Below, piece by piece: positions 17,462 through 25,909 of a stretch of DNA of 64,000 bases. Source of the stretch: Hymenobacter lapidiphilus (GTDB lineage Bacteria > Bacteroidota > Bacteroidia > Cytophagales > Hymenobacteraceae). The position numbers and the translations under genes are program-made. Position 1 is the first letter of the stretch, and every line of letters begins with the position of its first letter. Below the pieces are notes generated by a model. That model had not been told where the DNA came from. It searched no databases and was given only the letters and a program-made list of their open reading frames with translations. Where the stretch lies: assembly GCF_013377885.1 (NCBI RefSeq), contig NZ_JABKAU010000008.1:1-64000 (forward strand). Reading direction: 5' to 3'.

Positions 17462-17914
17462 ATGGCATCTACTAACTGCATCCGCGTCAGTTTTGAACAG
17501 CCAAGTCACGGCTGGTTACCTGTCAAATTCAGTAGCAATGATTTCAGGCTGGATATTGACGCTTCAGACGTCCCTATAAATCCTGTTTACTTATTGTACA
17601 GGGCAATTCTCGATGTGGTCGATGGAATTGAGGCAAGAGTATGGTGGCACCTGGAGCCAACGGGTTATTACTTCGATTTCAGTCAGCCACAATCACGGCT
17701 GTACTGTCTGGTTATTAAGTATCAGCCCAATGGTCGGGCACAGGAATTTTTATACGAAACTACTGGTACTGCCACTGAAATTATTCTGCCGTTTTGCCGG
17801 GCCATCAAAAAGCTGGCTTCCTACGAGCACGAAGAACATGATTGGCCTAAACTTGAGGAAAAGCAATTAGCTAGCTTGGATAGCATAATCAAATTTTTGA
17901 AAAATGAGACATAA
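17462..17914 (+). CDS. AT-rich orphan gene, hypothetical cytoplasmic protein
   Basis: A 150-residue soluble protein with no signal peptide and no recognised family. It is clearly richer in A and T than its neighbours. The sequence has alternating beta-like stretches (ARVWWHLEPTGYYFDF, RLYCLVIKY) and an acidic helical end, in general style like small immunity or SMI-type proteins, but I cannot name one. It starts 13 bases after the transpeptidase-family stop codon and is followed by a terminator, so it may be co-transcribed. Base composition suggests recent acquisition. Confidence 0.65.
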   Translation: MASTNCIRVSFEQPSHGWLPVKFSSNDFRLDIDASDVPINPVYLLYRAILDVVDGIEARVWWHLEPTGYYFDFSQPQSRLYCLVIKYQPNGRAQEFLYETTGTATEIILPFCRAIKKLASYEHEEHDWPKLEEKQLASLDSIIKFLKNET

Positions 17915-17915
17915 G

Positions 17916-17950
17916 AAAGCCCCGCCGGACCATTCCAGCGGGGCTTCCTT
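17916..17950. terminator. Bidirectional terminator
   Basis: GAAAGCCCCGC pairs with GCGGGGCTTCC across an 11-base loop, between the convergent orphan gene and the amylase gene. Short T/A-rich flanks occur on both sides. Confidence 0.75.
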
Positions 17951-17967
17951 ATCGGGAGACGGACGAA

Positions 17968-20334
17968 TTACTGCACCACTACTTTTCGGCTCAAGTTCAG
18001 CTCCGGAACGCTAAGCTGGTACACGCCGGCGGGCAGGGCACGGTTCAGGTTCAGGCGCTGCTCGGTAGAGCCGGGGTAGAGGCGGACGCGCTGCTCGTGT
18101 ACGAGGCGGCCCGTAAGGTCGACGAGACGCAGGGTGGCGGTCAGGTCGCGGGGCGTCTGGAGTACCACATCGATGCGGCCGGCACTGGTGGGGTTGGGGT
18201 ACACCAGCAGATCGGTGCCGGTAGGGGCGGCCGAAGCAGTGGACGTGACAACGCTTTCGCGCAGGGCAACGCTCGTGAGCACGGCCGGGGCGGTGTAGGT
18301 CGCCTTCAGGAAGGCTCGCTGGGCGGGGTTGGCCGTGGAGGTGTTCTTGGCCCGCAGCGTTATCCAGCCGGTGGTGGTGGGCGAATAGGTGCCGGTGAGA
18401 TTGCCGGTACCGGTTTTGCTGCTCAGAATGGCGTTGGCGGGGCTCACTAGCTCCACGGCCAGGCTGCGCGTGGCATCGGTTGGGAAGAGGGTGTAGGTAA
18501 CCGTTTTGCCAGACTGTACATAAATGCGGCCCGCCGTGCGGTAGGCCGTAGACGAGGCCGGCAGCTGCCCGCCCTGCTTAAGCGACGAAGGGTGCGAGTC
18601 GCCCAAATCGTCGGCCAGCTCCCACTCCTGGGTGGTGGGCATAGCAGCCCGCACGTAGTTGGTGCCGATGCCCGTGGGGGCCCACACCGAGTAGCCGCGG
18701 CGGCCGCCGGCGGCCGTGCCGTTGCAGGGCGGCGTGTTGATGGTTACGGTTTTGGAGCCGCTTACCGTAACGGTGGTGGTGCCGTTGGCTCCCGAGTAGT
18801 CCTTGAGCACGGTGCCGGGCGCAAAATCGGTGCTGACCGTGCTGTTCTGCCAGGTGCTGAAGTTGTCGTTGATGCCAATGAGGGCCTTGGTGCTACGCTC
18901 AATCACGAGGTGGTCGGCGGCCTGCCAGCGTACTTTGTACGCGCCGTCCTTGAAACGCAGGTTCTGGTGGCACCAAATCAGGTTCTCAATATCGGAGCGC
19001 TGTGGCAGGTCGACGGTGCTGGTGGGCTGGTGCGAGTACCGTTTGCCCGTGTTGCCAATGTTAAACAGGTCTTCAAAGAAAATCTGGGGCGAGCCATCTA
19101 CAGCCAGCGCGGCGGCATAGGCAGCCGAGAGGCGCGGGTCGAACGGGTCGATGTGGGGGGCCAGCTCTTGGCCCGAATTCCAGCCGGTGTAGTTGCCAGT
19201 GGTACTTACCTGGGGCCGGAATGTGTCGTGGTTGTTTACGAACGGTACCGTGCGGTGCACGAACGTGCCGTTGATGTTGAACACGCGGGCGTTCTGCTGG
19301 TAACCCGGCAACGAACCCAAATCGAAGTTGCCGCCCCCGCTCACAATGCTGTACAAGGCGTTGCGAAGCGAAAAGTCGAAGGTGCCGGCGCGGTTCTGCA
19401 CGTTGGCCACCCAACTGTCCATCTGGCCGCTGCTGCCCACCCATTCGCCCACGGCGTACATGGTGGCACCGCCGTTGGCCCAGCCGGCATTGGTCTGCAT
19501 ATTATAGAGGAAATCCTCCATAGCAAATTCGGGGAAGTGCTTCACTGCATCCAGGCGCACCCCATCAAAGCCCTGCTGTTTCTTGTACCACACCAGCCAG
19601 TTGCGCTGGCCGGTGCGCATGTAGTCGGCCCCCTGCGCCGGATTGAAGGTGGCGTTGGAGCTCTGCCCATACGAGCCGTTATAGTAGCTGATGTCGGGGC
19701 CGAACAGCACCTGGTTCTGGTCGCCGGAGGTGGAGTTGTTGCCGGGGTTGGGGGTGAAATTCTGCCAGTTTTTAGGGAAGCGGCCATTGCGGGCCAGGTA
19801 GTTGGCGGCTGTTTCGTCGGTGGCGGGCTTGCTGTAGCTCACGTACCGGAAGTTCTTGTACTTGCTGGTGGTAAAGTCCTCCCAGGCGGCTGGGTCCTGG
19901 CCGCCGCCGCCGGTCTGCGAGCCGGCTCCGTCGTTGTGGTTGAGCACGATGTCCTGCACCACCTCAATGCCGTTGGCATGCAGCACCGCCACGGCCCGCA
20001 GCAGCTCATCCTTGTTGCCCAGGCGGGTAGCAGTAAAGCCTTTTTGGTACTTATCGCCTAAGTCGTAGTTATCGAAGGGCGAGTAGCCGTTGCCCTGGTT
20101 GCCGTTCTTGATGCTTGGGGGCAGCCAGACCGCATCGATGCCCATGGCTTTCAGGCGCGGGGCCAGCAGGGCAATGTAGTTGGCCCAGCCATTGGGGTAG
20201 TTGGTGTTCCAGTAGTCCCACCAGTAGCCTTGCAGGACTACTTTTTGGGCTTTTGCAGGTTGGCCGCCCAGTACGAGCAGGGCAGTGGCGGCAAGCGTGA
20301 GCCTACGCCACCAGGCATTGGTAGAGGTGTGCAT
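17968..20334 (-). CDS. Secreted alpha-amylase (GH13) with T9SS sorting domain
   Basis: A 788-residue exported glycoside hydrolase cleaving alpha-1,4 glucans such as starch. The signal peptide ends near QPAKAQ (residue 30). The GH13 barrel shows region I DIVLNHND, region II FDGVRLDAVKH with nucleophile D262, region III AVGEW with acid/base E297, and region IV FVNNHD with D370. A domain C and a beta-rich domain follow. The last 75 or so residues (LLVYPNPTSAGRIDVVL, then LVDLTGRLVHEQRV and GVYQLSV) are a type A T9SS sorting domain. ATG 20334 gives a proper signal peptide. No susCD genes are nearby. Confidence 0.94.
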   Translation of the reverse strand: MHTSTNAWWRRLTLAATALLVLGGQPAKAQKVVLQGYWWDYWNTNYPNGWANYIALLAPRLKAMGIDAVWLPPSIKNGNQGNGYSPFDNYDLGDKYQKGFTATRLGNKDELLRAVAVLHANGIEVVQDIVLNHNDGAGSQTGGGGQDPAAWEDFTTSKYKNFRYVSYSKPATDETAANYLARNGRFPKNWQNFTPNPGNNSTSGDQNQVLFGPDISYYNGSYGQSSNATFNPAQGADYMRTGQRNWLVWYKKQQGFDGVRLDAVKHFPEFAMEDFLYNMQTNAGWANGGATMYAVGEWVGSSGQMDSWVANVQNRAGTFDFSLRNALYSIVSGGGNFDLGSLPGYQQNARVFNINGTFVHRTVPFVNNHDTFRPQVSTTGNYTGWNSGQELAPHIDPFDPRLSAAYAAALAVDGSPQIFFEDLFNIGNTGKRYSHQPTSTVDLPQRSDIENLIWCHQNLRFKDGAYKVRWQAADHLVIERSTKALIGINDNFSTWQNSTVSTDFAPGTVLKDYSGANGTTTVTVSGSKTVTINTPPCNGTAAGGRRGYSVWAPTGIGTNYVRAAMPTTQEWELADDLGDSHPSSLKQGGQLPASSTAYRTAGRIYVQSGKTVTYTLFPTDATRSLAVELVSPANAILSSKTGTGNLTGTYSPTTTGWITLRAKNTSTANPAQRAFLKATYTAPAVLTSVALRESVVTSTASAAPTGTDLLVYPNPTSAGRIDVVLQTPRDLTATLRLVDLTGRLVHEQRVRLYPGSTEQRLNLNRALPAGVYQLSVPELNLSRKVVVQ

Positions 20335-20424
20335 GTGGGAATTGGGGAAATTAGTTGAGAATTGGCAGTCAGAAAACCGCAGAGCAGAGCCGGCTGGAAG
20401 GCACGGAATTAGGTAACACAAATT

Positions 20425-20448
20425 CGGTATTTAAATAGTAAAATACCG
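20425..20448. promoter_or_regulatory. Inverted repeat upstream of the amylase gene
   Basis: CGGTATTT and AAATACCG are exact complements separated by eight A/T-rich bases, about 91 bases upstream of the amylase start, in the 310-base gap between divergent genes. This could be an operator; the binding protein is unknown. Confidence 0.35.
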
Positions 20449-20644
20449 GTGTTGTATTGCTGCATACTGGTAGTGTTTTGGCCGCTTGGGTCTGGGCCGG
20501 GGAATTTATCGGGTTAGGGCTATGTTTAATCAGGTACCGGGCCCGATAGTATGTTCGTTCAACCGTTTACGTCACTGCTACGTATACTGGCACCCGGGCG
20601 CTCCAAGCGCGTAACGCCCTTTTCTGCAACCGAAATGACTTGTG

Positions 20645-21487
20645 ATGATGGAAAATAAAAGCGTGGTTCAACGTCAGCGGCTCAAATTAAAGTCGCGCCG
20701 CCTTGCCCGGCGGGTGTTGCCGTTTGTGGCGGCCCTGTTTATGGCTACCCCCATGGCTGCACCGGTTACGCGCTCCAAAGCCGCGGTTACCGGTTCCAAA
20801 ATGCACTTGCCCGCTTCTGCACCAGTGGCCGTTTCCAAAGCCACTGTATTCGAGCAAAAAGTGTACGACCTGTACCGCGACCTGCAGGTGGAGCAGCAGG
20901 GCCTGACCTTCGAGGTATTCGAGAAGGCCATGACCGGCTACCTCAACCTGGAGGAAACCGATAAGCTCAGCGAAAAAAAGCTGCTTACCGTAGTCGATTT
21001 CAGCTTGCCTTCCACCGAAAAGCGCCTCTGGGTGCTCGATCTGGAGGCTAAGGAGGTGAAGTTCCACACGCTGGTGGCACACGGCCGCAACTCGGGTGAG
21101 AACATGGCCACGACTTTTTCCAACGAGAACGAGTCGAATAAAAGCAGCTTGGGTTTCTATGTAACCGAAGGCGAGTACGTGGGCAAGCATGGCCGCTCGC
21201 TCAAGCTGGCTGGCGTTGATGAAGGCTACAACACGAATGCGCTCATGCGCTCGGTGGTAATGCATGGTGCCGACTACGTGAGTGACGAGTTCATTCGCCA
21301 GAACGGCCGCTTGGGTCGCAGCCTGGGTTGCCCGGCGCTGCCTATGGACCAGAAGGATGCCATCATTGAAGCCATCGGCGGCCAAACCGCCATGTTCATC
21401 AACGGCCCCGATACCCGCTATTCCTCTAAATACCTGGACCAGGATGTAGCCGTGAATACGCTGCTCAGTAGCAGCCCCCTGATTTAA
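20645..21487 (+). CDS. Murein L,D-transpeptidase catalytic-domain (YkuD_2) protein
   Basis: A 280-residue paralogue of the protein at 16576. It has an Arg/Lys-rich N-terminus and a hydrophobic segment (VLPFVAALFMATPMAAPV, about 27-45) acting as signal peptide or anchor, without a lipobox. The domain has GYLNLEETDKLSEKKLLTVVDF, RLWVLDLEAKEVKFHTLVAHG, VVMHGADYVSDEF (His) and RSLGCPALP (probable nucleophilic Cys). The role is presumed peptidoglycan remodelling. Three tandem possible starts (GTG, ATG, ATG) occur; the first ATG is used. It is divergent from the amylase gene. Confidence 0.85.
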   Translation: MMENKSVVQRQRLKLKSRRLARRVLPFVAALFMATPMAAPVTRSKAAVTGSKMHLPASAPVAVSKATVFEQKVYDLYRDLQVEQQGLTFEVFEKAMTGYLNLEETDKLSEKKLLTVVDFSLPSTEKRLWVLDLEAKEVKFHTLVAHGRNSGENMATTFSNENESNKSSLGFYVTEGEYVGKHGRSLKLAGVDEGYNTNALMRSVVMHGADYVSDEFIRQNGRLGRSLGCPALPMDQKDAIIEAIGGQTAMFINGPDTRYSSKYLDQDVAVNTLLSSSPLI

Positions 21488-21518
21488 GCTGCCTACTGCT
21501 TGGTTCAGAAAAATGCCA

Positions 21519-21570
21519 AAAAGCAAGCCCCAATGCCCCGCTTTATGCGAAAGGCGTTGGGGCTTTTTGT
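21519..21570 (+). terminator. Intrinsic terminator after the second YkuD_2 gene
   Basis: AAGCCCCAATGCC pairs with GGCGTTGGGGCTT and is followed by TTTTG, 38 bases after the stop codon. Confidence 0.8.
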
Positions 21571-21591
21571 GGCTGTTCGGGTAGGCTAAGG

Positions 21592-22521
21592 CTACTTCTT
21601 CGGCTTGTACACCTTTATATAATCAACAACCAGGCTGCTATAAGGGCCGCTGGGGCCTACAGGCCAAGTCGATGTGTTGGCATACGACAGAACGGCTTGG
21701 TTGACAATAATGGTGGCCGGGGACGGGAAGGTGGGCAACTGGCTGGATGGCACCGTACGTAGCCGCCGGCCGTCGAAGTAAAACGTCACTTCGGCGGGTG
21801 TCCAGATGGCTGAGAAAACGTGGAAGTCAGCGGTCAGGTCTTTCCAGGGCGGCGACTGGTAAGAGGCCTGTGAGATGCGGGCAGGCTGCTCGCGGTTGTA
21901 ATGGACATTGTTGGAGTACTCGTGGCCAGCACCACCCTCGAATATATCGATTTCGGTGGGGCCGCTGTACAGCCAGAACGCCGGCCAGGTGCCCTCACCA
22001 CCGCCAAACCGGCAGCGAATTTCAAACAGGCCATACTCGAAACCCTGATTACCCGGCCAGCGCGCCGTATCACCCAGCGCGCGGTTTGCCCCAAATGCAG
22101 GTTTCAGGCTTAGCCAGCCCGACTCGAAGTGCAGCTGTTTCACCGTATCGCGACCGGCTACTTTGAAGGTGAAAGTGCGCGGCTCGGGCAAAGGGCGGGC
22201 TGTGAGGTAGGCGTAACCGTTTTTCAGTGAAATGGCGGCCGAATCGTAGTACTCATCCTCGTACTGATTGCCGGTGAGGGTAGGGGCGTTGTCGGGCGTA
22301 AACTGCCAGGGCGAGCGGGCCGCCATGTCGGCCACGTCGCGGTAGGTATCAAAGTCTTCCAGAAAAACCAGCTGCCAGTCGGTATAGCGCAGGCGGCGCT
22401 GGGCCTCGGCTGGTAGCACTGCCGTTAGCAGCGGTAGCAGGCATAGGAGTAAACGGCAGATGGCCGGCAGGTACTGCTTGGACACGCTGAATGGATTGAA
22501 GGCTGCTGGTAAGGAACGCAT
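21592..22521 (-). CDS. Secreted GH16-family glycoside hydrolase
   Basis: A 309-residue exported protein with a signal peptide ending near LPAEAQ (about residue 41) and a single GH16 jelly-roll domain. The catalytic signature is GPTEIDIFEGG (E190 nucleophile, D192, E195 acid/base), with nearby FEYGLFEIRCRFGGGEGTWPAFW typical of the family. GH16 enzymes cleave beta-glucans or galactans (laminarin, lichenan, agar, carrageenan); the exact substrate cannot be read here. There is no T9SS domain, unlike the amylase. The start at MRSLPAAF is chosen to fit the signal peptide; an ATG 20 codons upstream is less likely. Confidence 0.87.
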   Translation of the reverse strand: MRSLPAAFNPFSVSKQYLPAICRLLLCLLPLLTAVLPAEAQRRLRYTDWQLVFLEDFDTYRDVADMAARSPWQFTPDNAPTLTGNQYEDEYYDSAAISLKNGYAYLTARPLPEPRTFTFKVAGRDTVKQLHFESGWLSLKPAFGANRALGDTARWPGNQGFEYGLFEIRCRFGGGEGTWPAFWLYSGPTEIDIFEGGAGHEYSNNVHYNREQPARISQASYQSPPWKDLTADFHVFSAIWTPAEVTFYFDGRRLRTVPSSQLPTFPSPATIIVNQAVLSYANTSTWPVGPSGPYSSLVVDYIKVYKPKK

Positions 22522-22631
22522 TGGAAGCCGGTGAAAAACACTGCTTCGGTCAGGCGTTGGCGAGCGAATGAAGCAGGGCAACTCCCAACATGCCTTAAAC
22601 GCAGAACGACCGGGCTTCGATACAGACTGAG

Positions 22632-22676
22632 AAGCAAAAATCGGGCGGCCTTCCCCGAAGGAAAGCCGCCCGATTC
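22632..22676 (-). terminator. Intrinsic terminator of the astacin-like gene
   Basis: ATCGGGCGGC and GCCGCCCGAT form the stem, with further pairing inside (TTCC/GGAA). On the minus strand it is followed by TTTTTGC. Confidence 0.8.
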
Positions 22677-22734
22677 ACTATAAAAATACCTGGTAGGTGC
22701 TTAGCAGGCCCACGAGGTGCCCAATGGTTGTGGG

Positions 22735-23589
22735 TTAGTACATGGCGTCGATGCCGCTCTTGTCGCCAGCCGAGAGGCCCGTGCGCTGGATGTTAAACGT
22801 GGAGCCATCCTTTTTGGTGATGGTCGGCTGGCCGTTCGAAGAGAACGAGAACGAGCCGTACATCATGATAGAGCCAAAGTCGAGGGCGCCGTAGTCGGTG
22901 CCACCGTAACCCGAGGCAGAGTACTTGGTGAAGTTGCCTTCGTAGCCCGACTGAATGTTTTGGGTGAGAATGTTAACGAATGTGTCGCGGTCGTTGCGGG
23001 TCTGCTCATGGAACAGGCCCACGGCGTGGCCGATTTCGTGGATGGTGTTGCCCGTGCTGCAACCCGAAGCCAGGTTGATGTACTGGCGGCTGCCGGTGCG
23101 CCCGATGTTGGAGGAGCAGCCCGAGCCCACCCGGAACGTTACGTAGGCCGTTTGGGTGGTGCGGGCAATAAACCGGACGGGCGAGTTGGCCTGCCAATGC
23201 GCAATGGCATCGGTTACGCGGGCCTGATTAGGCAGAGCTGCATCAATGGTGTAATACACGATGCCCGAAGGCCAGCGGCCAGTGGTGCGGCCGGCGCTGC
23301 CGGGGCGCTGCTGGTCGCCATCGGAGCCGGAGGTTAGCTGCTCGCTGGTGAGTAGAATGTCGCCTTCGTACACTTTATCTCCGTTGATTTCCTGGTAGCT
23401 GACGGGCTGGCCGCCCCACTCCCCGGCTTTCGCTTCCCCGGTCTGGCCAGGGTAAGCCAGCTCGGCCTGGTCCTGGGCCACCTGCTCGGGCTGGTCGGGC
23501 TGGACCTGCTGCTCTTTGCTGCAGCTCGCTAATGAAATAGTACCAAATAAGGCCAAATAGGCCAGGGCGGAAAATGATGGTTTGAACAT
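22735..23589 (-). CDS. Astacin-like (M12A) zinc metalloprotease lipoprotein
   Basis: A 284-residue lipoprotein (lipobox SLASC, Cys23) with a charged propeptide-like region (25-100). The catalytic domain carries the zinc site HEIGHAVGLFHEQTRND (His184, Glu185, His188, His194), matching the astacin signature HExxHxxGxxHExxRxD, and the Met-turn SIMMYG. Four cysteines could form the usual disulfides. It should act at the cell surface or in the periplasm as an endopeptidase; the target is unknown. The ATG at 23589 is chosen because it gives the lipoprotein signal. It has its own terminator. Confidence 0.92.
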   Translation of the reverse strand: MFKPSFSALAYLALFGTISLASCSKEQQVQPDQPEQVAQDQAELAYPGQTGEAKAGEWGGQPVSYQEINGDKVYEGDILLTSEQLTSGSDGDQQRPGSAGRTTGRWPSGIVYYTIDAALPNQARVTDAIAHWQANSPVRFIARTTQTAYVTFRVGSGCSSNIGRTGSRQYINLASGCSTGNTIHEIGHAVGLFHEQTRNDRDTFVNILTQNIQSGYEGNFTKYSASGYGGTDYGALDFGSIMMYGSFSFSSNGQPTITKKDGSTFNIQRTGLSAGDKSGIDAMY

Positions 23590-23876
23590 GAGATAGAAGG
23601 GTTTGGTTGTGGAGTGTGGTCGAAACGCCAATGATAAAACAATATTTCATTCGCGCCGAAAAAGCAGCTGGCCCCGACTCCGCCAGTCACTCACCTGCCT
23701 GCCTGCGTAGCGCTTCCCGCCATGTGTAGCCTCCCCCGAAAAATGCCCTGTATCCCATTTCAGTGCAATTAATCCAGACCTGTAAGTGGCTGCCTCTATA
23801 TATGGCTGAGGCAGAGGTAGTCATGCGTGATGACATAATTATACACGAGCTGGTGAGGGCAGGAAAGGCCGGTTAC

Positions 23877-24173
23877 TTAAGCCATGGCATCGGCCGCCGC
23901 CACGAATTGCTCGATGTGCCGGGCGCGCACCTGATAGCGCCGCCAGCCCAATACCACAATGGCCAGGCCCAGGGGTATAAACAACACGCCAGCCCACACA
24001 TACGCGCTGCTGCGGAAGAATTTGAAGAAGGTTAAGCCGGCAATAACCAGCGTCAGGCCGGTGCGCAGGTAGGCCAGCAGCGTCCGTTCGTTGGCCAGGC
24101 GGGTGCGCTCCATGGCCAGCCGGTCGCGCAGTTCGAGGGGAGAGTCGGGGGTCGCGGTGTGCAGCTTCGTCAT
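23877..24173 (-). CDS. DUF202 (YidH-like) membrane protein
   Basis: A 98-residue protein with the family opening LRDRLAMERTRLANERTLLAYLRTGLTL and two or three membrane helices (about 37-55 and 60-80). DUF202 proteins are small inner-membrane proteins of unknown function. The short start (MTKLHTATP) is used; the same frame is open much further upstream only because it runs antisense to the mscS gene. It is divergent from the channel gene, with about 140 bases between the two starts. Confidence 0.85.
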   Translation of the reverse strand: MTKLHTATPDSPLELRDRLAMERTRLANERTLLAYLRTGLTLVIAGLTFFKFFRSSAYVWAGVLFIPLGLAIVVLGWRRYQVRARHIEQFVAAADAMA

Positions 24174-24311
24174 GGTAGGGCCTACGTAGAAAGCGGCGGT
24201 CGGGCCGATACGGGGCTGGCGGCCGCTATAACTATTGGCCGGGAAATTACGTGTGCTATACTGCTGGCCACTACGCAACGGCCCGTATTTCCCCTTATTC
24301 CCCGACGTTGT

Positions 24312-25373
24312 ATGGATTTTTCTATTGCCTGGCAGAAGCTCAACGCCATGGGCCGCAGCTTTATGGCCATATTGCCCAACCTGCTTATCGGGGTGGTGGT
24401 GCTCGTGGTATTTGTGTTCATTGCCCGGGCCGTCCGTTCGCTGGTGCAGCGCTTCACGGCCAGCCGCCACCAGAGCCTGACGCTGCTGCTGAGCCGCTTG
24501 GCCTATGTGTTCGTGCTTATCCTGGGCGTGCTGGTGATGTTTACCATCATGATTCCCAGCTTCACGCCCACCAGCCTGCTCAGCGCCCTCGGGGTAGGGG
24601 GCGTGGCTATTGGGTTTGCCTTCAAAGACATCTTCCAGAATTTCCTGGCCGGGGTGCTGCTGCTGCTCACCGAGCCGTTCCGCATCAACGACCAGATCAA
24701 GTACAAGGACTTCGAGGGCACCGTAGAAACCATCCAGACCCGGGCCACCACCATTAAAACCTACGACGGCCGCCGGGTGGTGATTCCCAACGCCGAGCTG
24801 TTCATCAATGCCGTTACCGTGAATACGGCCTACGACAAGCGCCGCCTGCAGTACGACATCGGCATCGGCTACGGCGACGACATTGAAAAGGCCCGCCAGC
24901 TGATTCTGGAGGCCGTCAAATCGGTTGCCGATATCATGTCCGACCCGGCCCCCGAGGCCCTGGTAGTCGAGCTGGCCGACAGCACCGTGAATATCCGGGC
25001 CCGCTGGTGGATCAACCCGCCCCGCCGCGCCGACTACATGAACTCGCAGGACGCGGTGCTCACGGCCATCAAGAACAAGCTCACCGAAGCCGGCATCGAC
25101 CTGCCCTTCCCGACCCAGCAAATCCTTTTCCACGACCAGACCGAAGTTACCGACGGTAACCGCAAACAGCAGCGCGAAGGCTGGCCCGCCGGCTCCGGCG
25201 ACGTGCCCCAGTCGCGGGCCCAGGCGCAGCAGGAGCAACGCGAGAAACACGCGGAGCAGCAGCGCCAATTGGCCGACAATAAGGCCGAGCCATTGCAGCT
25301 ACCCGAATCAACTGAGCAGCCGCAGCCCGAGCCGCGGCCGGCGCAAGGTGGCAAGAATGATTCGGCGGGTTAA
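24312..25373 (+). CDS. MscS-family small-conductance mechanosensitive channel
   Basis: A 353-residue channel for release of solutes on osmotic downshift. Three membrane helices lie at about 18-40, 57-80 and 85-110. The pore-lining helix is glycine/alanine-rich (LLSALGVGGVAIGFAFKDIFQNFLAGVLLLL). The cytoplasmic MscS beta domain follows (EPFRINDQIKYKDFEGTVETI, VVIPNAELF), then an alpha-beta domain to about 275. A long Gln/Glu/Arg-rich tail (about 285-353), unusual for the shortest MscS proteins, may be disordered. The start at MDFSIAWQ fits the first helix. Confidence 0.92.
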   Translation: MDFSIAWQKLNAMGRSFMAILPNLLIGVVVLVVFVFIARAVRSLVQRFTASRHQSLTLLLSRLAYVFVLILGVLVMFTIMIPSFTPTSLLSALGVGGVAIGFAFKDIFQNFLAGVLLLLTEPFRINDQIKYKDFEGTVETIQTRATTIKTYDGRRVVIPNAELFINAVTVNTAYDKRRLQYDIGIGYGDDIEKARQLILEAVKSVADIMSDPAPEALVVELADSTVNIRARWWINPPRRADYMNSQDAVLTAIKNKLTEAGIDLPFPTQQILFHDQTEVTDGNRKQQREGWPAGSGDVPQSRAQAQQEQREKHAEQQRQLADNKAEPLQLPESTEQPQPEPRPAQGGKNDSAG

Positions 25374-25388
25374 TGGCTATCAAGGCGA

Positions 25389-25432
25389 AAGAGCCCGGGT
25401 TTCTCTACACAGAGAAGTCCGGGCTTTTTCGT
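25389..25432 (+). terminator. Intrinsic terminator of the mscS gene
   Basis: AGCCCGG pairs with CCGGGCT, with a second inner stem (TTCTCT/AGAGAA), followed by TTTTTC. Confidence 0.85.
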
Positions 25433-25537
25433 GCTCTACACGGGTGAGTAATTCTGACTTGGTGCTGCATATGGAGTAGCGACAGCAGGCCGCGTAGAGT
25501 AGCCAACGAGTTGCTGGCTGGTTTGCACGAGGACTAG

Positions 25538-25816
25538 TTAAGATGAGCGCCGTAAATTCTGAAATACATCAGCAAAGAAATCATACACTATTAATCCTGG
25601 AGCAATGAATATCCAGCTGGTTGCAGCGAAAATAAGCGCAAATAAAGGGGCAAATAATATCGTAATAAAGAATCCAGTAATGCCGTAATAAGAAGTGCCG
25701 TTCAGATTTGCCGGCATTACTCCGCAGAGAGAGAAAACGCCGAATACGAAGGAGAGAAAACCATAAGAACCGAAGTAGCCCCGGAATAGAAACGAGAACA
25801 GTTTACCCTTTTGCAT
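25538..25816 (-). CDS. Small AT-rich membrane protein, hypothetical
   Basis: A 92-residue protein with two strongly hydrophobic stretches (about 18-35 FLSFVFGVFSLCGVMPA and 45-75 GFFITILFAPLFALIFA). No family is recognised. Base composition is noticeably AT-rich compared with the genes around it. The start at MQKGKLF is chosen over one nine codons upstream. It lies behind the isocitrate dehydrogenase terminator, so it needs its own promoter, which is not evident. Confidence 0.55.
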   Translation of the reverse strand: MQKGKLFSFLFRGYFGSYGFLSFVFGVFSLCGVMPANLNGTSYYGITGFFITILFAPLFALIFAATSWIFIAPGLIVYDFFADVFQNLRRSS

Positions 25817-25834
25817 TATGATTTCTGGATGATT

Positions 25835-25880
25835 AAAAAACAAACCCCCGCGGCAGCCTTACAGCCAACGCGGGGGTTGC
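25835..25880 (-). terminator. Intrinsic terminator of icd
   Basis: AACCCCCGC pairs with GCGGGGGTT. On the minus strand the tail reads TTTGTTTTTTAATC. Confidence 0.85.
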
Positions 25881-25909
25881 GGTTGAGGTAGTTGGCTTGC
25901 GCCAAGCTA

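Noticed and set aside
18592..20061. 489-codon plus frame antisense to the amylase gene
   Set aside because: Val/Gly/Ala-rich shadow with no family features; the amylase motifs on the minus strand are complete.
24174..25268. Long minus-strand open frame antisense to the mscS gene
   Set aside because: Its translation is low-complexity Gly/Ala/Gln/His-rich; the MscS domains on the plus strand are clear. Only the DUF202 part (23877-24173) is real.
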